Below are positions 7,567 to 15,436 of a stretch of 64,000 bases of DNA, in pieces. The translations under genes and the position numbers were made by a program. Under the pieces are notes generated by a model. That model had not been told where the DNA came from. It did not search any database and was given only the letters and a program-made list of their open reading frames with translations. The DNA comes from Alsobacter soli (GTDB lineage: Bacteria > Pseudomonadota > Alphaproteobacteria > Rhizobiales > Beijerinckiaceae), in NCBI RefSeq assembly GCF_003004785.1, contig NZ_PVZS01000007.1:124001-188000 (forward strand). The letters run 5' to 3'. Position 1 is the first letter of the stretch. Each line of letters begins with the position of its first letter.

Positions 7567-8951
7567 GCCATACGATCCTGATCGTCGATGACGAACCGAA
7601 GCTCCTGGACGTACTGTCCGGCATGCTGGAGCAGATGGACTACCGCACCCTGACCGCCGGAAGCGGGGTCGCGGCCCTGGACGTCCTCGAGCGTGAGGGC
7701 GTGGACCTCGTTCTCTGCGATTTGCGCATGCCCGGCATGGGCGGCCGCGAACTGCTCGCCGAGATGCAGAGGCGCGGCCACGCGGTTCCGCTCGTGATCA
7801 TGACGGCCTACAGCAGCGTGCGCGACGCCGTGGCGGTCATCAAGGAAGGCGCCTTCGACTATATCGACAAGCCGATCGAGCTCGACGATCTCACCGCCAC
7901 CCTCTCCAACGCCCTGCGCCTCCAGGACGCGCTGCGCGACAACGCGCGCCTGCGGGAGGAACTCGAGGGCAAGCACCGCTTCGACACGCTCATTGGGGTC
8001 TCGCCGGCGTTCCAGAAGGTGCTGCGCGCCGTCGGCGAGGTCTGCTCCGCCAGGACGACGGTGTTGCTGACGGGCGAAAGCGGAACCGGCAAGGAGGTCG
8101 TCGCCCGCGCCATCCATTTCAACAGTCCCCGGCACGAGGGCCCCTTCGTGGCCGTTAACTGCGCCGCCGTGCCGGAAGCGCTGCTCGAGAGCGAGTTCTT
8201 CGGCCACGTGAAGGGCAGCTTCACCGGAGCGCTCACCAACCGCGTCGGTCGCTTCGGACAGGCGGACCGCGGAACCCTGTTCTTGGACGAGATCGGCGAC
8301 ATGCCGCTGGCCCTCCAGGCCAAGATTCTGCGCGTGCTCCAGGATCGCACCTATGAGCCCGTCGGCGGAACCCAAAGCAAGACAACGGACGTCCGCATCA
8401 TCGCGGCCACGAACCGCGACCTCGAGAAGATGGTGGCCGAAGGGCAGTTCCGAGGGGATCTGTACTACCGCCTGAACGTGTTCCCGATCGCCCTCCCGCC
8501 GCTGCGGGACCGTCGCGAGGACGTCCCGCTGTTCCTGGACCGCTTCGTGTCCGAGTTCGGCCCGGCGCTCGGCAAGCGTGGCCTGAGCTTCGCCCCGGAT
8601 GCCGTGCGCGCCCTGGCAGCCTACGCGTGGCCCGGCAACATCCGTGAACTGCAGAACTGCGTGGAGCGGTCGGTGCTGTCGGCGCGCGGCTCGGTGATCA
8701 CCGCGGCCGACCTGCCGCCCTACATCACCCAGGCCCAGGGCGCAGCCTCCGCCAATGGCGAGGTCGTCTTCCCGATGGACCTGGAGGAGGAGTGCGCGAA
8801 ATTCGAGCGCAGCCGCATCGTGGCCGCGCTCAAGCGAACCGAGGGGGTCCAGGTTCGCGCAGCCGAACTCCTGGGCGTCTCGGAGCGCAGTCTCTGGCAC
8901 CGCGTCAAGAAGCTCGGGATCAGCGTGGGCAAAGCCGTCGCCGAGCCATGA
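7563..8951 (+). CDS. Sigma54-dependent response regulator (NtrC/AtoC class)
   Basis: 462 residues with three domains. The receiver (1-120) has Asp53 as phospho-acceptor in LCDLRMPGMGG. The AAA+ domain has Walker A GESGTGKE, Walker B LFLDEIGDMP and the sigma54-contact loop as GSFTGA, a natural variant of GAFTGA. A C-terminal Fis-type helix-turn-helix (RAAELLGVSERSLWHRVKKLGI) follows. It is encoded directly after its kinase with a four-base overlap. A consensus sigma54 promoter and an upstream palindrome precede the first gene of the same operon, so autoregulation of the whole operon is likely. Confidence 0.93.
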   Translation: MSHTILIVDDEPKLLDVLSGMLEQMDYRTLTAGSGVAALDVLEREGVDLVLCDLRMPGMGGRELLAEMQRRGHAVPLVIMTAYSSVRDAVAVIKEGAFDYIDKPIELDDLTATLSNALRLQDALRDNARLREELEGKHRFDTLIGVSPAFQKVLRAVGEVCSARTTVLLTGESGTGKEVVARAIHFNSPRHEGPFVAVNCAAVPEALLESEFFGHVKGSFTGALTNRVGRFGQADRGTLFLDEIGDMPLALQAKILRVLQDRTYEPVGGTQSKTTDVRIIAATNRDLEKMVAEGQFRGDLYYRLNVFPIALPPLRDRREDVPLFLDRFVSEFGPALGKRGLSFAPDAVRALAAYAWPGNIRELQNCVERSVLSARGSVITAADLPPYITQAQGAASANGEVVFPMDLEEECAKFERSRIVAALKRTEGVQVRAAELLGVSERSLWHRVKKLGISVGKAVAEP

Positions 8952-9088
8952 CCGGCCCAAGCGGCCCTGACCGCCCCATGGCGGCGCTTGCGGCGTGACG
9001 CCAGCGACGGCATTCAAACTCTCGTGCTTTGACACGCATGCCGGGCCACCGGAGGATGTCCGGGGGCGTATCGGCGAGGAATGGGTCC

Positions 9089-10087
9089 ATGAGACTGCTG
9101 GCGGCGCGCAACCTTGCCGTGATGTCCGTTGCCTGTCTTGGCGCACAGATGCTCGGCGACCCCGCGGCCCGGGCCCAGGACAAGCCAGTCCCTGAGCAGA
9201 TCGTCGACGTCATGAACCGGCTCTGGGGACAACACCCCGGCATGCGCGCCAACCACGCGAAGGGAGTCGTCGTGGAAGGAAGCTTCGCGCCATCTCCGGA
9301 CGGCGCGGCGCTCAGCGCGTCTCCCTTGTTCGCGGGCGGCCCGGTCCCCGTGACCGTGCGTTTCTCGGACGCCACCGGCATCCCGACCATCGCCGACGGC
9401 TCGCCTCAGGCGAATCCACACGGCATGGCCGTGAAGTTCAAGCTTAGCGACGGGGGCGAGATGGACATCGTCGCCAATTCGCTGAAGTTCTTCCCGGTCG
9501 CGACCGGGGAAGAGTTCCGCGACATGTTGCAAGCCGCGGCGGAAAGCGGCCCAGGCGCGCCAAAGCCCACGCGGCTTGAGCAATTCGTGGCCGCCCACCC
9601 GGCCGCGCTCAAGGCGGTGCAATCGGTGCAGACGCCCGCCAGCTTGGCGCGCGAGACCTACAACGGCATCGACGCGTTCGTTTTCGTGAGCCGCGACGGC
9701 AAGCGCCAGCCGTTCCGCTTCCGCATCGACCCGGACGAGGGCGCTGAGCACCTCGATGCCGAGGCGGCGGCCGCCAAGCAGCCCGACTTCCTCATGAAGG
9801 AGATCGCGGAGCGGGTCTCCAGCCGCCCGGTGGTCTTTCATCTCAAGGCCCAGCTCGCCCAGGCTGGAGACCCGACGAGCGACCCCACCAAGCCCTGGCC
9901 CGAGGACCGCAGGATCGTCGAGCTGGGCAGGATCACGCTGACCCGCCCGGCCCCTGACAGCGCGACGGCTGAGAAGTCCCTGCTGTTTTTGCCGCAGAAC
10001 CTGACGGCAGGCGTCGAGCAGTCCGATGACCCGCTCATCGACGCCCGCAACGCAGCCTACGCTGTCTCCTTCGGGCGTCGGCAGTAG
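9089..10087 (+). CDS. Periplasmic catalase-family peroxidase (SrpA-like)
   Basis: 332 residues. ATG 9089 gives a normal signal peptide (MRLLAARNLAVMSVACLGAQ, cleavage near AARAQD) and has GAGGA eight bases upstream. The mature part shows heme-catalase signatures: distal His in ANHAKGVVVEGSF, Asn in ANPHGMAVKF, and a C-terminal DPLIDARNAAYAVSFGRR segment. It is shorter than true catalases and fits the small catalase-family peroxidases that use organic reductants in the periplasm. It stands alone after the sigma54 operon. No promoter was recognised in the 137 bases before it. Confidence 0.88.
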   Translation: MRLLAARNLAVMSVACLGAQMLGDPAARAQDKPVPEQIVDVMNRLWGQHPGMRANHAKGVVVEGSFAPSPDGAALSASPLFAGGPVPVTVRFSDATGIPTIADGSPQANPHGMAVKFKLSDGGEMDIVANSLKFFPVATGEEFRDMLQAAAESGPGAPKPTRLEQFVAAHPAALKAVQSVQTPASLARETYNGIDAFVFVSRDGKRQPFRFRIDPDEGAEHLDAEAAAAKQPDFLMKEIAERVSSRPVVFHLKAQLAQAGDPTSDPTKPWPEDRRIVELGRITLTRPAPDSATAEKSLLFLPQNLTAGVEQSDDPLIDARNAAYAVSFGRRQ

Positions 10088-10237
10088 CGCTTCGCCGCCC
10101 GTCTCGCCTGCGGCGACCCGTCCCGTCAGTGGATGCGAAGGCGCTCCACCCGCTCGCACGGCCCCGCTTTGGCCCTTCTTCACGGTCAGTAAAGGGCTCG
10201 GCCCCGACGATTGGGCGGCTCGGGAGAGAGGTGACGC

Positions 10238-11206
10238 ATGAAGGCGATTGCGACAGTGCTTGGCGCCGCGCTGATGCTCGCGGCCTGCCAGGACGGGTAC
10301 AGCAACCGGCACCTTGCGCCGATTCCGCCCGGAACCATGGCCCTCATGCACGAGAAGGGGACGACTCCGTCGCAGCCCATCCTCTTGCGCGCCTTCAAGA
10401 AGGAGGCGGAGCTCGAAGTCTGGAAGCGCGGGGCCGACGGACGCTACGCTCTCTTGAAGACATTCCCCATCTGCCGCTGGTCGGGGCAACTGGGCCCGAA
10501 GGTGCGCGAAGGAGACCGGCAGGCGCCCGAGGGGTTCTACACCATCACGCCCGCCTCCATGAACCCGAACTCGGCGCTCTACCTGTCCTTCAACCTGGGC
10601 TTCCCCAACGACTTCGACAGAGCGAACGACCGGACGGGCTCATACCTGATGGTGCACGGCTCGTGCTCGTCCCGCGGCTGCTTCGCCATGACGGACGACG
10701 CGATTTCAGAGGTCTACGCCATCGCCCGCGAGGCGTTCGCCGGCGGGCAGCGGGAGTTCCAGTTCCAGTCCTATCCGTTCCGCATGACGGCCGAGAACCT
10801 GGCCAGGCACCGCGCCGACCCCAACATCGCCTTCTGGCGCAACCTGAAGGAAGGGAACGACGTGTTCGCGCTGACGCGACAGGAGCCGCAGGTCGGGGTG
10901 TGCGACCGCCGCTACACCTTCAACGCCGCCGACGGCGGCTGCGGCCCCCAGGACGCCGCCTTGTCCTCGGCGCTGAAGGTCAGGGAACGGGCCGACGACG
11001 CCCAGGTGGCCCGGCTCGTGGCGGCCGGCGTGCCGGCCGTCAGGCTCGTCTACCGCGATGGCGGCCAGAACGCGGCGTTCATGTCCGGCGAGGCCAAGGT
11101 GGGCGACGTCTCCAGGCCCGAGGCGCTGACCAAGCCCGAGGAGATCATCATGGGCCCCTCCTCCACCGGCTCCGTGCCGCGCGCCGGGGCGGGCGCGCGA
11201 TCCTGA
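10238..11206 (+). CDS. L,D-transpeptidase (YafK/YkuD-type) lipoprotein
   Basis: 322 residues. The lipoprotein signal ends in LMLAAC, with Cys17 as lipidation site. A YkuD catalytic domain follows: VREGDRQAPEGFYTI and the active-site motif HGSCSSRGCFAMTD, whose Cys attacks the D-Ala or m-DAP peptide. Such enzymes make 3-3 peptidoglycan crosslinks or attach or remove lipoproteins; YafK (DpaA) relatives cleave the Braun-lipoprotein link. The C-terminal 130 residues (cysteine-containing, then a low-complexity tail) are family-specific. The ATG follows GAGAGAGG by a few bases. Confidence 0.85.
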   Translation: MKAIATVLGAALMLAACQDGYSNRHLAPIPPGTMALMHEKGTTPSQPILLRAFKKEAELEVWKRGADGRYALLKTFPICRWSGQLGPKVREGDRQAPEGFYTITPASMNPNSALYLSFNLGFPNDFDRANDRTGSYLMVHGSCSSRGCFAMTDDAISEVYAIAREAFAGGQREFQFQSYPFRMTAENLARHRADPNIAFWRNLKEGNDVFALTRQEPQVGVCDRRYTFNAADGGCGPQDAALSSALKVRERADDAQVARLVAAGVPAVRLVYRDGGQNAAFMSGEAKVGDVSRPEALTKPEEIIMGPSSTGSVPRAGAGARS

Positions 11207-11284
11207 AGCTGGCGCAACGAAGCGCACACCCAGCGCGGCGAATGCTTCTGCTAGCCTGCCTTCACCCGTGACCGGAGCACCGAC

Positions 11285-11875
11285 ATGCCCAGCGCCATCC
11301 TTGTCTTCTATGGCTCCTATCGCTCGGATCGCGCCGGCATCCGGCTCGCCAAGTACCTGGTGCGCGAACTGGGCGCCCGCGGCGAACGCGTAGAGTTCAT
11401 CGACGCCAAGGCGGTGGGACTGCCGATGCTCGATCGCATGTACAAGGAATACCCGAAGGGCGACGCGCCGCCCGCCATGGAGGCCCTGGCCGAAAAGATA
11501 CGCTCGGCCGACGCCTTCGTGTTCGTGACGGGCGAATACAACTGGGGCATGCAGCCCGGTTTGAAGAACCTGACCGACCACTTCCTCGAAGAGTGGTTCT
11601 GGCGGCCCGCAGCCATCGCCAGCTATTCGGCCGGACGGCTCTCGGGCGCGCGTTCAAACTCCATGTGGCACGGCACCCTCTCCGAAATGGGCATGGTCGT
11701 GATCTCCAGCACCCTCACGGTCGGGCCGATTGGGGACACCCTCGATGAGGACGGCAACCTCGCGGGAAGCGGCGGCAAGTCGCTCGGACGCGCCTTCCCC
11801 CGCTTCGCCGACGACCTCGCCTGGTGGACGGAAGCCTGCCGGGAGCAGCGCGCCCGCAAGGCTCCGCCTTATTGA
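11285..11875 (+). CDS. NADPH-dependent FMN reductase / flavodoxin-fold oxidoreductase
   Basis: 196 residues with a flavodoxin-like fold. The FMN phosphate loop region is VFYGSYRSDRAGIRLAK. The central motif FVFVTGEYNWGMQPGLKNLTDHF corresponds to the GEYNxSxPxxLKNxxD signature of the NAD(P)H-dependent FMN/quinone reductase family. A C-terminal helix follows. It is a cytosolic two-electron reductase of FMN, quinones or azo/chromate-type substrates; the physiological acceptor is unknown. It stands alone, 78 bases after the transpeptidase gene. Confidence 0.85.
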   Translation: MPSAILVFYGSYRSDRAGIRLAKYLVRELGARGERVEFIDAKAVGLPMLDRMYKEYPKGDAPPAMEALAEKIRSADAFVFVTGEYNWGMQPGLKNLTDHFLEEWFWRPAAIASYSAGRLSGARSNSMWHGTLSEMGMVVISSTLTVGPIGDTLDEDGNLAGSGGKSLGRAFPRFADDLAWWTEACREQRARKAPPY

Positions 11876-11948
11876 TCCGGCGCGTGCGCTCAAGCCAGCC
11901 CGGGGCGGCCCACGTGAATAGCCCGACCCGGCGCCGACCCAGCTGACC

Positions 11949-12278
11949 TCAGCGACCCGCCTGCAGATAGGGAATGGAGCCCGCCACGTCCGTGTCGTCG
12001 ATGACGTAGAACTGACTCACGCTCCCATCCTGCCGCGATTTCGCGAAGGGCGCGTAGGCCGGGTCGTGCACGAAGCCGTCCAGGGCCTCCATCGAGGGGA
12101 ACTGAATGAGGGCGATGAGGGTGGTGTCAGGCGCCTCGCCCTCGATCGTCCTGATGTTGGCGCTGCGGGAGAGATACCTGCCGCCGTGCTTGGCGACCAT
12201 GTCATGCACCTTGGCGGCGTATTCGGGGATCCAGGACTCGTCAGTGACTTTGACGTTGGCGATCAGGAACACGGCCAT
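11949..12278 (-). CDS. DUF1330 family small protein
   Basis: 109 residues matching the DUF1330 ferredoxin-like alpha/beta-barrel fold: AVFLIANVKVTDE at the start, HGGRYLSRSAN, and the FPSMEALDGFVHDPAYAPFAKSR signature. Members are dimeric small-molecule-binding or monooxygenase-like proteins with no settled function. Two ATGs are adjacent (12281 and 12278). The second has the better spacing, six bases from GGGAGG. It lies downstream of a small hypothetical gene on the same strand. Confidence 0.85.
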   Translation of the reverse strand: MAVFLIANVKVTDESWIPEYAAKVHDMVAKHGGRYLSRSANIRTIEGEAPDTTLIALIQFPSMEALDGFVHDPAYAPFAKSRQDGSVSQFYVIDDTDVAGSIPYLQAGR

Positions 12279-12411
12279 CATCGTCCTCCCCTGGTTTTTC
12301 GCTCGCCTCGGGGGCTGAGCTCTCGTCGTCGATCGGAGGATCGGGCGACGCGGCCGCGCCAGCAAGTCTTCTTTGTTGCGAACGCCCGGCGTTTCTCCAG
12401 CCTGGCGCGCT

Positions 12412-12630
12412 TCAGCCCTCGGTGCGGACAATAGCGGAAGCCGCGCTGTCCTTCTCGAAGTGGTGCAAGGCGATGTCCTGCAACGCCGCGCAGGCTTGAT
12501 CGATTTTCGAAAGAAGCTCGTCCCAATCGTGCGCCGCCTCCTCCCCATCGACGCCGCTCTCCTGACGAAGCTGACGAGCGATCAAGGCGAACATGTCTTC
12601 GTATTGTTGGAGTTGGTCCGGCTGCAGCAT
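12412..12630 (-). CDS. Small hypothetical cytosolic protein
   Basis: 72 residues (begins MLQPDQLQQYEDMFALIAR), acidic and predicted all-alpha, with no signal or membrane helix. GGAG lies eight bases before the chosen ATG. A longer reading exists up to 12804, but its added residues are arginine/cysteine-rich, unlike real protein, and overlap the PRPP-synthetase gene. The family is not recognised. It follows the PRPP-synthetase-like gene with a gap of about 125 bases and could be in the same transcript. Confidence 0.5.
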   Translation of the reverse strand: MLQPDQLQQYEDMFALIARQLRQESGVDGEEAAHDWDELLSKIDQACAALQDIALHHFEKDSAASAIVRTEG

Positions 12631-12754
12631 GGAGACGGCTCCACAGGACGCCACTGTCGCGCACAGATTGAAGGCGCGGTCGAGGATCTTCCGTGCGCAA
12701 CAGCACCTGGCGGCGCGCTCCGCCGCGGAGATCGAGCCTCGGCCGGGCGATCTC

Positions 12755-14215
12755 CTATCCCAGCCACGGGGACAGCGAAGCGGCCACGGTCGGAGCGACC
12801 CCAATCACATCGAGATTGCCCGGCGGCGCACGCCTCAGCGCGGACGGAAGCTCGACGGTGTCCGTCACGGCGATCCGGTCCACCGGGGAAGCGAACAAGG
12901 CGGGCGCGCCCTCGGCGAACAGGCCATGAGCGGCTGCGCAAATCACGCGCGCTGCGCCGCGGCGCCGGCACTCCTCGGCGGTCCGCGCCATGGAGCCCCC
13001 TGTGCTGATCATGTCGTCGACGATCACCGCCGTGCGGCCCGCCACGTCGCCGGCGAAGAGATCGCCCCAGACCTGTCCCATGCTGCGCTGCTTCTCCATG
13101 AACGCCTTGGAGACCGGCTGGCGCGTGGCGTCCTCCAGCGCCAGGCGCAGCGCCTCGGCCCTCTTCATCCCGCCTGAATCCGGGGAGACCACCGCCAGCT
13201 TATCACCGCTCGCGATCCGCAGGAGGTAGGGCAACAGCGCCCCCGTCTGCTCCACGTGCAGCTTGGGGATCCGGAAGGCGTTCTCGAAAGCCGCCTGATT
13301 ATGCACCTCCACGGTCGCGATCCCGTCGGCGCCCATCGCCTCAAACAATTGCCCGAGGTACCGGGTCGTCACCGGATCGTGGAGCTTGGTGCGGCGGTCC
13401 TTGCGGGCGTAGCAGAGGTACGGCGCCACAAGCAGGACGCGGCGCGCGCCGGAATCTTTCAGGGCTCCGGTGAAGAACAGCATTCGGCAGAGCTTGTCGT
13501 TGACGGACTGGGCGTCGTCCCCGTGGAGGCTTTGGACGAGTACGGCGGTCCTGCCGGCCACGTCGCAGAGGGGCCGGGCCTTGTGCTCGCCGTCCTCGAA
13601 GTCGCGTTCCTCATGGGCGGCCAGCGCGAGGCCGAGGGCGTCTGCAAGCGACCGGCCGAAGGCCTGCGACGCATTCAGCGCGAACAGGAGCGGTTCGTCG
13701 GTTTGTGCGGGCGTTTTGCCGCCCCTGCCCCGCCGCGACGGAGCCGGCTGCCCCAGCGCAATGGCGCCGACAACGGCGTCCACCCGGACGCCGTCGGAGG
13801 ACAGCGGCAGAACGAGCCATTCGACGCCTTCCCGACTGGGGCCGGCAGCATCCGCCCACGCTCGCAGGGGCTCGCCCCGGCTGACCACGGTTTCCGCCAG
13901 TCGGCGCAGCCGGACGGCCATCCGCCGGGCTGGGGACTCCCTCCGGTCCGCTCCTCCGGCGCAGAGGATCGCCCTCGCACGGACGCCAAGATCCATGAAG
14001 GCGAAAGATCGCCCCGGCTGAACGGCCAGCGAGAAGGCCCAGGGCTGGGCCGCCCAGGCCTTGGCGTCATCCGGTCGAGGAAACAGCCGATCGCCCCTGC
14101 CCCGCTCCCATTGCTCGCGCAGGGCTGCGAGAGCTTCGGATTGCGGCCGGGCCGCCTCGTCGATTTCCTGGAAGAGACGGCGAAGCGGCGGTGCGGTGAC
14201 GGCTAGGCTGGTCAT
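12755..14215 (-). CDS. Ribose-phosphate pyrophosphokinase-like protein with N-terminal PAS_5-like domain
   Basis: 486 residues. Residues about 177-486 are a PRPP synthetase: FALNASQAFGRSLAD, FEDGEHKARPL, YARKDRRTKLHDPVTTRYLGQLFEAMGAD, the conserved His in VEVHNQ, VSPDSGGMKRA, catalytic Lys region KAFMEKQRS, and the PRPP loop VIVDDMISTGGSM. The N-terminal 170 residues are not part of a normal Prs. They resemble the alphaproteobacterial PAS_5 domain, with an internal PRPDDAKAWAAQPWAF and a terminal VLPLSSDGVRVDAVVGAI. This implies a regulated or specialised PRPP maker rather than the housekeeping enzyme. It is followed upstream on the same strand by a phosphotransferase-like gene 27 bases away. 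Confidence 0.8.
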   Translation of the reverse strand: MTSLAVTAPPLRRLFQEIDEAARPQSEALAALREQWERGRGDRLFPRPDDAKAWAAQPWAFSLAVQPGRSFAFMDLGVRARAILCAGGADRRESPARRMAVRLRRLAETVVSRGEPLRAWADAAGPSREGVEWLVLPLSSDGVRVDAVVGAIALGQPAPSRRGRGGKTPAQTDEPLLFALNASQAFGRSLADALGLALAAHEERDFEDGEHKARPLCDVAGRTAVLVQSLHGDDAQSVNDKLCRMLFFTGALKDSGARRVLLVAPYLCYARKDRRTKLHDPVTTRYLGQLFEAMGADGIATVEVHNQAAFENAFRIPKLHVEQTGALLPYLLRIASGDKLAVVSPDSGGMKRAEALRLALEDATRQPVSKAFMEKQRSMGQVWGDLFAGDVAGRTAVIVDDMISTGGSMARTAEECRRRGAARVICAAAHGLFAEGAPALFASPVDRIAVTDTVELPSALRRAPPGNLDVIGVAPTVAASLSPWLG

Positions 14216-14242
14216 CGGGACCTCCCAGGCGGGTGGCGCTTC

Positions 14243-15310
14243 TCACGGAAGTTGCAAGGCGGAGGCTTCCGCGATCGCCAGGTAGGCGCGGGCCAGGGGC
14301 GGCCACTTCGCGGGCTCCCGCGGCGCGGGTTCGAGCAGGTGTCGCAAGGCGAAGCGGGCCCGCATCAAAGCGCGGACGCTGCGATAGAAAGCCAGGAGCG
14401 CAGGAGGCGGCCGGTGCTTCAGCCGTGCCGCGACACGGGCGATCAGGAGGCGGCCCACATGGGGCGCGCCAAGCCGCTCGCATTCGAGCGACAGGTAGGA
14501 CAGCTCGTCGAACGGGTCGAGGCGGCGCAGGTCGGCGTTGAATTCAAGACAGTCGATGACCACCGGATCGGAGCCAAGCCAGACGTGCTCGGGACGAAGG
14601 TCGCCATGGCCCTCCACGATCCGCCCCATGGCGGCGGGCCGGCCGATGGGGTCGGCCGGCCCCATCAAGAAGCGAAGCTGAGCGCCCGCGATCCGGCGAA
14701 CCCGGCCCTCCGAAAGGCCGAAGCGCGGGTCGGACAAGCCCTGCCGGGCGGAAAGGATCTCGTGGCGGAAGCGCGCCACGTTCTCCCCAGCCGAGATGGG
14801 CGCCCGCGGCGCCGCGCGGTAGAACGCGGCAAGCCTGTCCGCCAGGATCTCGATGCGATCCGACGGAAGCGCACCACTCAGCGCCCATTCATCCAGGAAT
14901 TCGGCCTGGTTGAGGCGGCGCATCTCCACCAGCCAATCGACGGCTTCGCCCTCGCCGCCAAGCCTCAAGACTCCGTCGGCCCGCGTCACCGGGACGACGC
15001 CGAGATACACGTCGGGCGCGAGGCGCCGATTCAGCCGGACTTCATCGATCGCATTGCGACGCCGGGCTTCGGCGGAACGGAAGTCCACGAATTCATCAAC
15101 GATGCGCTTCTTGAGCTTGAACACGTGGCGGGGTGTGAGGAACACCCACGAGGTCCGTGTCTCCCGAACGCTGAGTTCCCCGGGCGTGCCCGGATAAATC
15201 GACGGATCACGCAGGAATGCGACCACCTCGCAAGCCTGGCTGACCTCGCCCATGGGGGCGGGGTCGCGCGGGGAGAAGGCACGGTGAGAAGCCGACATCC
15301 CGCCCACCAT
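14243..15310 (-). CDS. Aminoglycoside-phosphotransferase-like kinase (COG2187-type)
   Basis: 355 residues with a protein-kinase-like fold. The N lobe contains SWVFLTPRHVFKLKKRIVDEFVDF, with the nucleotide-binding Lys. The catalytic loop is EGHGDLRPEHVW and the metal-binding Asp is in VIDCLEFNADLRRLD. This matches the COG2187 family, which is often fused to a C-terminal P-loop kinase; that second domain is absent here. The substrate is unknown. Several starts are possible (15310, 15298, or ATG 15253). It precedes the PRPP-synthetase-like gene with a short gap, suggesting an operon. Confidence 0.78.
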   Translation of the reverse strand: MVGGMSASHRAFSPRDPAPMGEVSQACEVVAFLRDPSIYPGTPGELSVRETRTSWVFLTPRHVFKLKKRIVDEFVDFRSAEARRRNAIDEVRLNRRLAPDVYLGVVPVTRADGVLRLGGEGEAVDWLVEMRRLNQAEFLDEWALSGALPSDRIEILADRLAAFYRAAPRAPISAGENVARFRHEILSARQGLSDPRFGLSEGRVRRIAGAQLRFLMGPADPIGRPAAMGRIVEGHGDLRPEHVWLGSDPVVIDCLEFNADLRRLDPFDELSYLSLECERLGAPHVGRLLIARVAARLKHRPPPALLAFYRSVRALMRARFALRHLLEPAPREPAKWPPLARAYLAIAEASALQLP

Positions 15311-15436
15311 GGCGCGACGTCGTCCCCGACGCGATGACCGACGTCAGATTGAGCCGCCTCGCGCTTCTGAAAACTGGTCGCCGTGTTGCTTGCGGGCAGC
15401 CTCTTGCACGCAGACTAGCGCGTGCTCGCGCCCCGT

